A DNA stretch of 64,000 bases from Emergomyces orientalis (taxonomy: Eukaryota > Ascomycota > Eurotiomycetes > Onygenales > Ajellomycetaceae), in the NCBI GenBank assembly GCA_002110485.1, contig MOWL01000067.1, positions 1,240,001 to 1,304,000 of the forward strand, in the 5' to 3' direction. The notes beneath the pieces are model-generated. The model saw only the letters and a program-made list of their open reading frames with translations, was not told where the DNA came from and ran no database searches. Both the position numbers and the translations under genes were made by a program. Below, one piece after another: positions 1-12,153 of this stretch; the first letter of the stretch is position 1; the number at the start of each line of letters is the position of its first letter.

Positions 1-374
1 GCACGAAGAGGTAAAACCAACGACGTCAACTATACCATGTTTGTGAATGTGTTGGATTACAGTTCGATCATTATCCCGGTGACTATCGCTGATAAAGCGG
101 TGGATATCGTGGACGCTGGCTATACGCCGTTAAATGATTTAGATAAGACCATTCATGACGAATGTAAGTTGATGAACTATCGTTATATCCCCCCCCCCTT
201 TTTTTTGTTTCTTTACCTACTTTGCTCGGGGTTTAATTTTGTATGCTGTAAACAGATGATGCCGAAATTTATGATGGTGCCCATGTCGGCCTTCAACTTG
301 TTGGGAGGAGATTCCAGGAAGAAAAATTGATTGCGTTGGCGGAATATGTGGGAGAAGCGGTCAAAGCTGTATAG
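1..374 (+). CDS. Amidase (acetamidase family), 3' end only
   Basis: C-terminal part of an amidase-signature hydrolase, the family that cleaves small or fatty amides to acid and ammonia. The gene enters from the left edge. The reading frame is open from base 1 and includes NVLDYSSIIIPVT, a segment typical of the C-terminal half of fungal acetamidases. It runs to 163, is cut by an intron at 164-255 (donor GTAAGT, acceptor CAG) and resumes at 256. The second exon encodes YDGAHVGLQLVGRRFQEEK, the conserved closing motif of the family, and stops at 372-374. The Ser-cisSer-Lys catalytic triad lies further upstream and is outside the window, so activity and substrate cannot be judged. The intron contains runs of C and T but is not unusual. 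Family assignment is firm; the specific substrate is unknown. Confidence 0.88.
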
Positions 375-1608
375 ATTCGGGATCGAGAGACAGTGACAGA
401 GGTGGCATTTCTGTTTCAGCTAGTTAGTTTACTACTGTCTAACAATTGACAGTGCAGTTTTATGCAATTTATCTTTTTGTTTCCTTCCTTTCCTCCCTCC
501 CTCCTATTACGTGGGCGGCTCTTTCGTCGAAGAATTGTGGTATCTATACTCTGTAGTAAATTATTCATAGTTATGGATTCGCCCAGCCACCCCATTTTTT
601 CTAACAATACTATTCCCTGCTGCCCCAGCCCTAGAGGCAACCTATCCTTCCACTGGACAGTCAGCCGAGAAAGAGAGAACAGGAAAGAAAAGAAAAACCA
701 TCGCCGGTTTATGAGATTTGAGGTTCTTATTGTCGTGCATGCTACTTGGAAATTATTTCCAAAGATAAAAATGCATGTTAAAGGGGTTTTTTTTTCGGGT
801 TTCTTGTAAAATAAACTTTTTGATATGCATCGTCCAAAGCTAGGAGAATATTGTAGATATAGTTCTTCTACAGAAGAATAAGTACTAAAAATTATTATCG
901 TAAAACTCGAGAATCAGGAGCCGGAATGGCCAAATGTTCTCCGCTGTTAAATCGGGAGCGGAACAGAGCCATCGCTTCGTGATAGATTGTGAGGGGTTTA
1001 ACTATTATAGCACTTTCTATCAGCCAGAAAACCGGTTTTAACCATAACTATCTCCTCTCCACCATCGTTGATTATCGGCCAAAATATACATATCCAAAAT
1101 TCATCGATTAGGAATTCTCCACTATCCTCTTGCTCTCATTATTATTAGTGGTTTTCGGTTCTCCTCTATCTGCAGCGACCAAAGCACACACCAAAGCACA
1201 GCCCCTAACTAACTACCAGGCTTAGGTACCTTGCCCTGCTAGCAAAGATCTACTGTGCAGCAAGTACCGCGCCTACCAATGAGGACGGCCTATCTATCTC
1301 GACTTTTTTCTTTTCGACCAACTTCCCCCAACGGCCGCAGAGAGAGGAGAGCTGCACGCGAGGCTGTCCTCTGCCAATCAGCCTACATTCCGCTCCTTGC
1401 TATTATTGACCTGCCCTCACTCTCCTTTGGGTGACCAGTGTTGCTCCTGTCGTTCTCTCTCTATTTCTCGTTTAATACAGCGCCCTCCCACCGTAGAACC
1501 CTCCCTCTATTCATCCCGACAATAACGCGAACCCCTTGAATTAGACACTCAGCCTTGTCAGTGGTACATGTACATAACAGTGCGGAACGAACCATCACAC
1601 CACCAGCT
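375..1608. other. Intergenic; promoter side of the 1609 gene
   Basis: No coding signal that I can support. The last 300 bases before 1609 are pyrimidine-rich (CTCTC and TCCTCC tracts), as is common upstream of fungal start codons. The open frames at 416-809 have low-complexity translations and are not conserved-looking. Confidence 0.5.
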
Positions 1609-3802
1609 ATGAATGAATCCGTTTCCGCTCGGACAGATACCCCCGAGGGGTCAACCGCCGGCGAGGAGGGCCATAGCCAAGCTGGCTCAAAAACCCCCGC
1701 CCTCAAGGACAAGCAATGCCAGTACTGCCACCAACCCTTCACCTCCTCCTCCCTCGGGCGCCACCTTGACCAGTACCTGTTCAAAAAGAAGCCGGATGGT
1801 GTACATGATGTTGAGGAAATACGGCGTTTGCGCAGCGGCATCACGCGGCGAACGGCGCGTAACTCGAGTGCGAAGCGGGAGAGCCCCGGTATCGCTTCTC
1901 CAGTGACCATGACACCCAAAGCTTCCGACACTGAATCCAGGACTGAAAATGGCCCGCGCCTGAATGGCAAGCCAGGCAAAACTGGGTTTCAGGTGCTGCT
2001 TAATCAACCCACTTGGCACACCACCGGTGTGATCAATGATATTCCGAACACCACATTGGTTTCGCAGCTGCGGATACCTCCTGTGGGTGTTGACTATGTG
2101 GCACGATCTTCGGATAAGACCGGCCCAGAGACGACGAAAGCTTTGGAGCTGGCGCTGAGGGAGGTATTGGACAATGTGAAAGCGGCAGTGTAAGTTTAAA
2201 AGTCTTTCATCCTTTGCTCATTGCTCTCGCCTTTCTTTTCGCCTCTAGCTCTGGTATATATGTAACTTACACGGCAGTCATAATTTCGTTACATACTATT
2301 AAAGTGCAAGGACCGAGTCACGAATGAATCCCTTTGACTTCGACCTTCAACGTCAGACGTTTCCGGCTCTTTGCCTCCAAATACTCCCCCCTCCTCCCAG
2401 CCTCTTTTCGACCCACCCATTCCCAACCCCGACGTCCTTTCCCCTCGAACCTCCAGGCATGGACAAACAGGACGTCATAAAACAGGCTATGCTGGTGCAG
2501 ATACAGCAATGGAAGTCGAATCAGTTGGGAGCGGTAGCTTCATCTGCATACCAGGGAACTGGGGGCTCGAGCGCAAGCAGCCCACCGACCCTAAACCCAG
2601 AAATGATCGAGAGATCCGCCCAGCAGCATGAAGAAATGGCCATCCGACACCTCGAACTCTCGTTAACCCATTGGATATCCTTGCCCCCAGGTTCTCGAGC
2701 TGATATTTGGCAAACGGAGATTACCCGTGCTTTTGCGCGGGAAAAGGAGAAACGCGAGGAAGTCGAGAAACAGCTGGCGCGGACACAACAGGAGGTAAAT
2801 CAGCTACAAGCACAGATTGAAAGACTGGAAAATTGCCAGTGGCCCCGAGAATTTGCCATATTTCCTCCAGATATGTTACCCATTCCACGAATGGTGTCAA
2901 GGGAGCTGGCTGAAGACACCAAAGTGAACAGTGTCGATTCTTCACGATGGGACTATGACCATGTAGTCGCGAAATGGAAACGGGTAGTTATGCATGATAA
3001 GAGCATGGGCAGGGCTGGCTCGGGGGGGGTCTCGAGCATATTCCCTGATTCTAATAACTCCCTTCGCAATAATAGCACCAACACCAACAACGATCTAAAC
3101 AGAAGGGGCTCCAACAGCGGAATTGTTCACTATTCCCAACACCACCACTCTGGCACGAAACCTCACTCCCCACAACGAAATGTACCAGCCACTCCCAACC
3201 CTTCCGCCAACTCACGCTTTGCTCCAAGCAGTACACAGCCCACTCCCTACCAAACGCGCGACCCAAACCGGACTGACGAGCCCTTTCGGCCACCTAAACG
3301 ACGACGTACAAGTCACAACAGCCGCTCCCAACACTCCACCCAACCAATAGATGAAAAGGCAGACGTTGTCAACTGTACCTTGAATCCACCAATACCACCA
3401 CCGCCCTCAACGGAATATGCTTCACTACAGACCCCTTCAGCAGTAGCAGGCACATCATCTCCGGCCCCAAACTCCAAACCCAGCCCGATTGGGCCGAACA
3501 ATGACAAACCCTATCATCCTTCCCATCATGTTCATCATCATACCAAAAACGAGTCCATCAACACTCGTAATACGAATCCGATATCTCGAACATGCGGCGG
3601 CGGCTCAGAGGAACAGAAATTCTCATATACCAATCACAACAACAATAGTAACAGCACTAACGAGGTGGCGAACAACAATAATAACAATAACAATCCCGGG
3701 AACACCCGCAACGGACATAGTAATGGGCTGGAAATGTTGATGGGGGCTTGTTCACAGCAACAGCGGCAACAGCACCAGCAGCAGGCGAATAAGCCACCAT
3801 AA
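1609..3802 (+). CDS. Conserved fungal protein with C2H-like motif and coiled coil
   Basis: Function unknown. Two exons, 1609-2189 and 2311-3802, joined by a 121-base intron (donor GTAAGT, acceptor AAG) with matching phase, give 690 residues. I chose the ATG at 1609; the frame is open further upstream but has no ATG there. Near the N terminus is CQYCHQPF followed by GRHLDQYL, a C-x2-C plus His arrangement that resembles a degenerate C2H2 finger (about residues 42-60), then a basic stretch. The middle has a heptad-like coiled coil at about residues 334-368 (KEKREEVEKQLARTQQEV). The C-terminal third is disordered: His, Asn, Gln, Ser and Thr rich, with a basic patch PPKRRRTSH that could be a nuclear signal. 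The layout suggests a nuclear protein, which is inference. No enzyme motif is visible. Confidence 0.82.
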
Positions 3803-6036
3803 CAGAAAAATTCCTTCTTTCAATTGCAGCATTCGAATTTTTAAAAATATATGTATATATATTTAATTGTTATCATGATAGATTTTCTTCCCCCATTTGT
3901 TCTAATTCTATACGCTCTCTGTTTGCCTCTAATTTGTTTGCATCCGTTGGCTTACTCAATCTGGATTGAGTTGAAAGGGGAGCGAATCAAGCGAGCATTT
4001 GTTGTTGTTATCACATATTCATTGGCAGTTTTGTTTTTCGATATCACATACGAGAGCATATGCTCGGATTCATCACATACCTCTTTTTGTCTTTATACTT
4101 TTCTTCCAGTTCCTCAATGATTGTTTAATCCTCAACCTCAGCCTATCCCCCGCTTTTTTATTTTACGTGCATATTCTCTTCATTTGTCTAATGAATTCTT
4201 GAAATAAGGAGAATTTACTCTGGCTCACCCGCCAGCGGGCGAAGGTGGACCCTGTGGTACTGCAATGGAATGCACGAAGGGGCTGGGCACCTCGATTGAC
4301 GCCTTTGATTCGATCTTGCTCGCATCTGACAGCAACAGGGTCTAATTCTTTCCAATATCTTGCATCTTGCTCTTGTTTATATTTGCATTTGCTCTTACGG
4401 TTTTTTTTTTCTCTTCTCCATTTTGTTGCACTACTACATGTACAAATTGGGAAAGACGTTTGGATGTGGAAAGGTCAAAACTGTGGTTGTAAACAGGATT
4501 GGGATTGAGGAACGAAACTCCGTTGTTTGTCGGCTAGATAGACCCTCTGCGCGTTCCAATCGACGCAGTATTTCTTCTGCTGTCAATATTTCGATTGTAT
4601 GCAAAATATTGCTCTACCTCCTCTTCACCTCGCCATCAACATGCTAAACAACCGGTTGATAATCACCATACTCATTCAAGAATTTGTGGATATCAAACTT
4701 TCGTAATCATAAAAGGGGCGATTTGCCCCTTCATGTGAACAACCGTATTAGCAGGGTTGTGCCGTCCCTAGCGTCGACATCAGAGAGCTCAGGGAAATAA
4801 ATGATGGACACAACCACCCGCAAATATGCATCGGCATCAAGGCGCACGTCGGAATTCGTTTGTGGGGCGAATCAAGGGGGTGGGGTGATACTACTTTGGC
4901 CCACTTTAATTAGTAGCAATTGACGCTCGCATGATATTTGTCAATAGGCCAAGTATTTATATAACCTGTACATGGATGATGTATAATAATGAGACATCAG
5001 CCGCAGTTTCGATGACCTAGGAAAAATTTGTCAAGACAGAGTGAAGAAATGCAACATTACTACATTCCATGCAGCGGGAACTTCTGGACGCATGGATAAA
5101 CGAGAAGAGAAACCAAGCTCGGAGGTAGGAAGCTCCATCATTAGTAGTCAGATAATTTGTTTTAATATACCATCCATCCATGTCTGGCTTGCGTCGTATC
5201 TCCTATTTCGCAGATACAAAAATTAATAAATATTTAGATATCTGTACATGTATATTAAAATTATTTCAAAAATTAGGGATCCAGAAACTAAACTAACACC
5301 GATAAAAACAAATGGCTATGAAACGCCTCCAGAGCTCCAGTGCCATTCTATATGGTCATTTTTCTTCATTTCGAACACTCGTGGGGAAATAATAGATCAG
5401 CCAAGCCCAAAATCGTTACCGTAATCATCATAATAGCAGTAAATAAGAATGCGCCCCTGTGGATATAAATATATGAGAGGTTTGGGATACAGGTATAGCG
5501 TGCGAGGATGCAAGAAATGCGACAACATGAAATGCTAAAACCTGAGCCGCTCCGTCCAATTCGTTCGTTTCAGTTCCTTTTCGTCAAGTGGTCACACTGC
5601 TTCAGGGCGAAGAGCAAAGGGGCATAATGGGTATGGGTATTAGCAGGGGTATATAATGTCGGTAGACGGTCTGAGCGGGCGTATTATATATAGCGATATA
5701 AGAACGTGATTTCCAAACCGATGACTCGGGTCGGTGAGGAAAGCATTCAGAGAATTTGGGTGTTACTCATGACTTTTCCAGTCATTCCGTTCCACTTCGT
5801 GGGGATTATGCGTATCATATGTAACAGTATGTTACAGATACTGGAATCGGCTTCGCCCACACCTCAGCGAGAAAAAAGAAACGAGAGAGTTCAACAGTGG
5901 AAAAGATAGCGCACAACGAGGGAGGAGTTTCCCCCATCGGCACTTCAATGCCAAAAAAATTTCTCTTCTTCTTTTTTCCTCCGTCAATTTTTTGAATTTT
6001 GGCATCCAATGGGATAGTGATCGATTGATAGGTAGG
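3803..6036. other. Intergenic, 3' flanks of two convergent genes
   Basis: AT-rich. Short open frames at 3851-4647 and 5041-5909 have unremarkable translations and no splice-compatible extension. I see no RNA gene, repeat or mobile element. Confidence 0.45.
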
Positions 6037-6183
6037 TCACTCTCCCTCTTCCTCATCGAGCGCTCTCGCCCTCCCGAAAAAGTAGCGGCGGTTCTTAATG
6101 GCGTAGATTATGAAACCGATTAGGCCGAAAAATATGAAGAAAACAATGAGGATAATGGCGATGGCGATGTTCTTTTTAACCAT
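6037..6183 (-). CDS. Small single-helix membrane protein, 48 aa
   Basis: A short intact frame, too short for usual ORF cut-offs. It starts at the ATG at 6183 in a strong context (AAAA before the ATG, G after) and stops at 6037. The product begins MVKKNIAIAIILIVFF and continues hydrophobic to about residue 29, giving one membrane segment. A basic flank (KNRRYFFGRARAL) and an acidic tail (DEEEGE) follow. Two lysines before the helix and Lys/Arg after it leave topology open. Fungi encode many such tiny tail- or signal-anchored proteins. I do not recognise this one and give no function. The next upstream gene is more than 1.5 kb away on the same strand. Coding status rests on composition and architecture only. 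Confidence 0.5.
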   Translation of the reverse strand: MVKKNIAIAIILIVFFIFFGLIGFIIYAIKNRRYFFGRARALDEEEGE

Positions 6184-7767
6184 TTTTTCGGCGTTTTGTC
6201 TCAATTTCTAGTCTTGAACTTGGGTGAGAACAGGCGCAGCGTGGCGAAGGGAAAAGCAAGTGTAGGGGGGGCTTTTTTCTTCTTTTGAACGGTTATGTAG
6301 CGGTTCACCTGAAAACTGGCTTTGGGGTTCAAAAGATATTGATATGGATCAAATGTTTTCGGAAGGTAGGATATGCGAAAATTGGAATTGGGGTGTATAT
6401 ATCGGCTATCGTCTCCCGTCGATTATGTGCATGGAGATTTTCTGCGGGCACAATCCGTCAGCAGCGCAACACGAAAGGAAGGTAAAAGCGCAGAGCAAAC
6501 AACCTGAAAACTGAACTTACTTCAAAATCGCAAATGGTATGTAAATTTTCTACGAGACAATGGAATAAAGTATCGCAGAAAATAATGATGACAGTCGCAA
6601 AGAGTCGTAAAAAGTAGGCAAATCCAGAAAATATTGAAGTATTTGAGGTGGTATAGATATAGCCGCCTGCTAAAGCAGTATGTGCTGAACAACATGCAAC
6701 AAACAGTATGTTCAGGAAACGGAGGTGGGTAAAAGAAAAAGATAACAGAGAAAGAACGAAAGAAAAGAAAAAAAAGAGAAGAAATGGAAAATGGACCTTC
6801 TCTCCACCATGATATATCTTCCTCCTGCCCCGTCTCCCAGCCCTGCCATTAAATTTCCTTGAAAGCTGACAGTTGAAAAAGTAAAAAAGAGGCTGGTCGA
6901 ATCGCATTTTAGGTGGCAGGGGCAGGGGCAGGGACAGCTGGGCGCTGCGGGACTAGTCTGACTTTAGTTTAGTGGAATGGCAGGTGGGGCAATCACCCGG
7001 CTGACGTAATGGGCGGGTGTCTATTTAGGGTTTTAAGCTTTTTGGGTTGGTTGAGGCTCTTCAATAGTAAGGTTACTTGGACTGCATTCGGTTACGCCAC
7101 TGAATCAAAATGTGGACATATATTCCCAGCAGTACGTAATGGTATACTTAAGCTTGTTTTGTCAATGACCCTTCCTGTTTTCTTCGCAATGAGCCAGGAG
7201 CGAATTCCACAGTTTTGCTGAACACATGTGGCGCGGCGCCTGTTTAAAAGACATGCCTTAAGCGGCCTAGACATTGGAAGTATCCAACACTGGTCAACAC
7301 TGGTGACTGGACATACTCCCTTGGCTTCAGAAATCTCAGTCAAAACAGTGCCAAGGTGCACAAGAACATGATTACAAGTTCAATGTATTGAAAAAATGCA
7401 GAATGAGAAAATGCTTCACAATTCAGAACTCATCATCCAACCACTTGTGAATCATATTCATAAAGAGACACTGTTTCTTGCATCTTTTACAGCTGTATAT
7501 GACTGTTCTGATGAATTACGCAAATAGCAGAATGTCTTGAGATGAAGAAGCAAATTAATATAAATAGTCGGGCATATTCAAAGCTTGTGTTGCTATATCA
7601 CTAAATTCAGCAAATCATTAAGATTTCAGGCGTTCAATGCCTTTATCTATCTTCCTCTATTGCTTGATATCTAGATATAAAAGGGTAACTCTTAGGGCTT
7701 ACTCCCGAACCCCAGAAGCTATATCTATTAACTAACCACAGCAATATATCTGAGGTCTCATTTCTTT
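6184..7767. other. Intergenic
   Basis: No supported gene. Open frames at 6458-6907 and 7092-7361 (minus) lack family resemblance. A short GGCAGGGGCAGGGGCAGGGA repeat lies near 6913-6934. Confidence 0.4.
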
Positions 7768-9794
7768 TCAATTTTCGTCCTGTTTTTTCGCTTCTGCTTT
7801 TGCCTTGGGCTGCTTTGGTCTTGATTCCTTCGGCTTGACCTCTTTGGGCTTAGGGTTGGGGTTTCCATTCCATTCCAGCTTCCGGGGAGTCATATATTGT
7901 TTCAAAAGCTCATCGGTAACAAGCTTTCTCCGCTCCTGGAATTCTGCCACATATTCTTGCAGTAAGGTAATGGCCATCATCTTCAGCTCACCGGTGAGGA
8001 TCTCTCCCTTTCGGTAGCCTTCCTCAATCTGCTTGAGCTTCTCGTCGTCCTCCTCAAAGTACGAGAGGTCTGTTCACGATATTTGGTCAGATATGATGAA
8101 TTTAGTAAAGCAGTAGTTAAAAAGAATGGCTACTGACACTGAAAAGAAACATCGACATCTGGGTTACCGCCTAGCAGTCTGTGCTCTTCTATACTGTCTC
8201 TTCCTCCACTAAATGCGTGCCTCAATATTTTTTTCTGCGACATGCACGAGTAAGCAATATGAACCAGATGTGGGATAGGAATGGCTTTAACGAACCTTGA
8301 TTTGGTTTGGCGTATCGGTCATGAAAATTGCGGAACTATGTGTAAAGGTGTGAGATGTATCCCAATTATGCAATATTTCAAAAGAGTCTGTATTCTTACT
8401 TTGGATCGCTTGCGCTCATTTTGCCCCCAGTACCTTGAAGAGCCGTGAGGAATTTGGAATGTATCAGAGCCGGCTTTGGTCCTGGGCATCGCATACGAGA
8501 AGCGTTGTCACGGACAAGTCGGAAATACGGATCCTGATCAATAGCCATAGGGATCAAGCAAGGGATTCTCCCTATATCTTTCGTCCGCTCTGCGGGTGGA
8601 TTATCGCACCAAATTTCCGGATACGACGTTGCGAATGCAGCGGCACTGTCTCCTGGTCAGCCGAATACACGACTGTAAGAGTGAATAACATACCATTGCA
8701 CGGCTGGGAACATTATCCGGCCGATATTCGTGCTGCAAAATGTTAGCCACAACTAAAGGTATAACAATCGGAAAAATACGAAGAGGAGAGACCCGGGAGA
8801 GTAACAGCAGCAACGAGAGACACGAATATAGCGTATCTAAACGTCGACTAATGGTTTAGTCCTGCCAGGACAGCTCCTCGCTCGGATACTTGCCCTTTCC
8901 TGGTCTCCCTGTTCTCTCGTATCACGTGCAAACTACGGGCCTAATCGTGCTCACCTCTCATTAAACCCAAAGGCTCCTCGAACCTGGTTAAATGTTACGA
9001 GTTTCGAGAATTCCCAAATGTTCATCAAAAAGTGACCCTTGACATAATCCAAATCACTGAATATGAAAGTCTTCTTCAGGTCAAACCCGCACGCGATGAT
9101 ATCTTTTGCGTTCTGCAACCCGAATTTATGTGTATCTTCGAATGTGAGATTGTCCTTAAAAAGGGCCTTTTCATCGTCTTCGATTGTCAACATAGACTTC
9201 AGGTTACGTGGGCTATGCGTGGTGCTCACCTGTAAGCATAATAACTATGAAGTGTCAGCGTAGTCCAAAAATAGCAGCTCCTCTGTCGAAAAATGTTTTT
9301 TAAATCCCTTAACATACCCAATGGAACATCAAATACATCCTGTAGCCATTTTGTGAACGAAAAGGGGATTGTGTGACCCAAATGCAGCGCATCGGTTGAA
9401 GGGCCTCTCCCCGTGTACATAAAGAAGGGCTCTCCCCGTTCGTACTTGTTGAGAATATTGTCGAAATCACGATGCGAAAAGAAAAGGCCGCGCCTCAGCC
9501 AGCGATGAGGCTTGTGGCCCGTAAGACGCTCGAAGCGTTGGAGGAGCTCATCGTCTATTAATTTGGTCGCCCATTTCCTGTCCGCGATGAGTGATGGGTA
9601 AATCTCTCCCGAGTGAAGTAGCTGGGCTGGACTTACTGCGAAAGCGCAACATAGTCAATGGCAAGGGCGTTTCCCTGCGCGTCATGTCCAGCTTCAACAT
9701 TCCAAGGGTCAATCTGTTGTTCAGTGGTGGCTTTCTGCTCCGCGTCGTGTACTGGGACTACGACTCCCGCCGCGCCAGGAGGCGGGGTAGCCAT
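7768..9794 (-). CDS. WRS1: Tryptophanyl-tRNA synthetase, eukaryotic type
   Basis: Charges tRNA-Trp with tryptophan, a class Ic synthetase of the cytosolic eukaryotic type. Exons on the minus strand: 9794-9637, 9577-9318, 9177-8955, 8732-8694, 8645-8400, 8335-8296, 8234-8138, 8069-7768. All phases match, giving 454 residues. Visible motifs: the N-terminal IDPWNV element, the HIGH-type signature HLGH within [13 protein letters not shown] (about 118-121), [20 protein letters not shown], the KMSKS-type loop KMSAS (302-306) and [11 protein letters not shown]. The C-terminal tail is Lys/Pro rich. The junction of exons 2 and 3 is odd. The only phase-compatible acceptor joins VFDVPL directly to DDEK and drops about five conserved residues, while an in-frame MLT just upstream (9193-9185) looks like part of the missing strand. 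It could be a diverged paralogue or mildly damaged gene rather than the sole cytosolic enzyme. Family call is firm. Confidence 0.85.
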
Positions 9795-11274
9795 TCCGAT
9801 AGGAGGGGTAATGGGAATAAAAAGAGCAGGCCAGAAATGGATACCGCCGAAAACACCTTGTCGCAGAAACCTGAATACAAAGTAATCGTGGTGAGGATAT
9901 TGTAATTGCGTTTTGAGGGGCAGAACAGTAACCTTTTTGAGTCATTCGAACAATTTGATATTGCAGCCCTCTTTTTTTGGCGGGGATATCCAGGTCACGT
10001 GCGATAAGCTCGAGCAAATCTTTCTGATAGTTACCAACCAAATGCAAAGCTTTCTTGACTTGTTGATTATGAGCCTCAAGACCAACCTCCCTCATACTCT
10101 ATTCACACAGAAAAAGAATGCTTCGATCAAACGGCTGGGTCATTCTAGATTTAAACCCAAGAATATGATATTGATAAGAAAAATGACTCCCTGTCGAACG
10201 CTGCTCCTAATTTTATCCGACATTACAAAGCCCCTGATTCTCCCACAATTCCGAAACAAGCATTTATTAATGCCTTCAAAAGAGAAGTATTAATAAGTTA
10301 ACCACGCTTTCGATTTACTTTAAGGTTCCTGATTCACTCTTATCAACCAAACCAAACCAAACCAAACCCCCTTAAAAATTCCGCGGCAAAAGACCACTTT
10401 CTCGGCGTTTCGAGGCTTGGGCTATATCATATCTGACTATCTTGCCAAGTGCACGAGGAACCTCAGCTTGAAGAGCCATACTCAAGTATTGCTACAGATT
10501 ATGTGAGCATCCCTACGCCATAATGTCTGTAGCTAGAGTCCTCATTTATCTATATGGGTTGTACTTCCTTGTCCAAAAACAATGAAATACAGTCTGATAC
10601 CACCTGGCTTTGGTTCGAAGTGGCTACCTCTACTTATCTTGAGAAAGGCAGCCAAAGTTTATTTAACAAACGGGAATTTTCAAATCTTGATTCTACTATA
10701 GCTCCTGTTATCTTCTCAATGAGATATTGCCTTCACACTGAACAATGAATTACTCTTGTTCTACTGCATCCACCCCCCCTCTCCAGAATTTGCATTCTAC
10801 GAAATGGTTGACCCATTGATATACTAGATCTCTCACAAGCTGTGTGGGACCTTCCCGCCTTTCTTTTTGACTTCTTTTATCGCCGTTCAGGTTTGCGAAA
10901 ATTGATTTAACACATTCAGCAACTTCACAGATTGGCTTTCATTAAATGAGAGCAACTTGTCGGGTTCTGACCCCCTCGATGAGCCGCCAGGGTCCTATTC
11001 TCAATAATCGCACTTTTGCTTCATTCCACCTGAAATGAAAGGCACCGGATGTGTAAAGCTTAGTTTCAGCACCTGAACTTTGCAGATGCTTTCATTCGGC
11101 AAGACCCTACCTTTCATAGGCATTTATCTGTATTCCAAAGAACCTCCTTTTCTATAAAGGTCTTTGAGTGCAAGCAATATTTCCAGAGACCTGTGACCTT
11201 TTATCAGCAAATACTCACAGGCGGCAAAACATTTTTCTGTGAAAATATCTGTCCGCCGTTTCGCTGTGATAATA
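9795..11274. other. Intergenic upstream of TrpRS and the 11275 gene
   Basis: Divergent upstream region shared by TrpRS (minus) and the 11275 gene (plus). It holds one coding-like segment at 9934-10095 (listed separately) and a short AACCAAACCAAACC repeat near 10345-10366. Otherwise nothing is recognised. Confidence 0.45.
9934..10095 (-). other. Coding-like segment upstream of TrpRS
   Basis: A minus-strand open stretch of 54 codons starting ATG at 10095. Composition looks protein-like and helical (LHLVGNYQKDLLELIARDLD, then IPAKKRGLQYQIVRMTQK). It ends at a possible donor (GGTTACT). No splice that I can draw joins it in phase to the TrpRS start at 9794. It may be the first exon of a small separate gene, an alternative TrpRS leader, or chance. 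Not recognised. Confidence 0.3.
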
Positions 11275-12153
11275 ATGGAATCAAACTCCCAAGAGTCTGC
11301 GGCCGACGTCGAAAATGTTCAACAGGCATTGCTCACCCCGTCCTCAAACCCGAGCCCATGGGCATCTTCACAACATAGCCCGATTTCAACGCTTGGTAGC
11401 ACTCCGAAGCTTCCCGAGGATGACAATAGAGATCAGGTACTTCCAAACCCGCCGACCCCAAAACCTTGGGCGTGGAAGTGTCACTGGTGTCACGCAAGGT
11501 ATAATTTCAAGGTGACAACTCGCTGTCTCTACGATGGGCACTACTTTTGCTCAAGCAGCCTAATGAACAGGAATAATCCACGCAGGAATAAGAAGAAGCG
11601 ATACGCACATCGGAGCATATGTGCAGAGATTTTTGATTATGCTGGCTGGCAAACGATGAAAGCTTGGCAAAAGCAAATGAGGCGCGCACATGGTAAAGAG
11701 GAACAGTGGGAATCTGGGTGCATGAGTGATTGTATAAGCCCGGGTGATTGTATAGATCCCGCCACTCCTTTGCCTTCTCCGGGTTGGTTTGGGTATCGAA
11801 AAGACGGTGATGCTTTCTGCGATAGTTCCTCATCTTTCGATCAGCAGGTGTGTAGGAAGATTCTTGCTGATACGCTCATCAATCTGGCCTCGTCCATCTA
11901 GTTGAGTAATTAATATACGGACTAACTGTCATGCTAGTAGGATACGGAGAATGCTTCTCGAGTCGGTTCAAAAAGAGCAAGGTTAGAAACAACGGCCGCA
12001 CCTTCAGATGCCCCGCCTGCAAAACGCCGGAAGTTCAAGCATGAAAGCAGCAGCCGTACTACATGGAGTAAATACAAATCACCAGGCCTCCGTCGAATGC
12101 TCCACATGTGTCTAACATATCAGCCGAGAAATTGCAGACTACCCCAGCCCTAA
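11275..12153 (+). CDS. Unrecognised Cys-motif protein, two exons
   Basis: Function unknown. Exon 1 is 11275-11847 and exon 2 is 11941-12153. The 93-base intron has donor GTGTGT, a good CTAAC branch site near 11922, acceptor TAG, and phase 0 on both sides. Product 261 residues, starting at the first ATG. Reading through the donor would stop in 18 codons, so the second exon is easily missed. Residues 69-92 carry C-x2-C-x11-C-x4-H-x2-C (WKCHWCHARYNF, then CLYDGHYFC), which looks like a zinc-binding knuckle. A basic run RRNKKKRYAHRSIC follows. The N terminus is Ser/Pro-rich and disordered. Exon 2 adds a basic stretch (PPAKRRKFKHE) that could be a nuclear signal. I do not recognise the family; a lineage-restricted nuclear protein is my inference. 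Confidence 0.65.

Noticed and set aside
1461..2019. Minus-strand frames of 110-172 codons
   Set aside because: Antisense shadows of the exon at 1609-2189, which has the better protein composition and a splice to the next exon.
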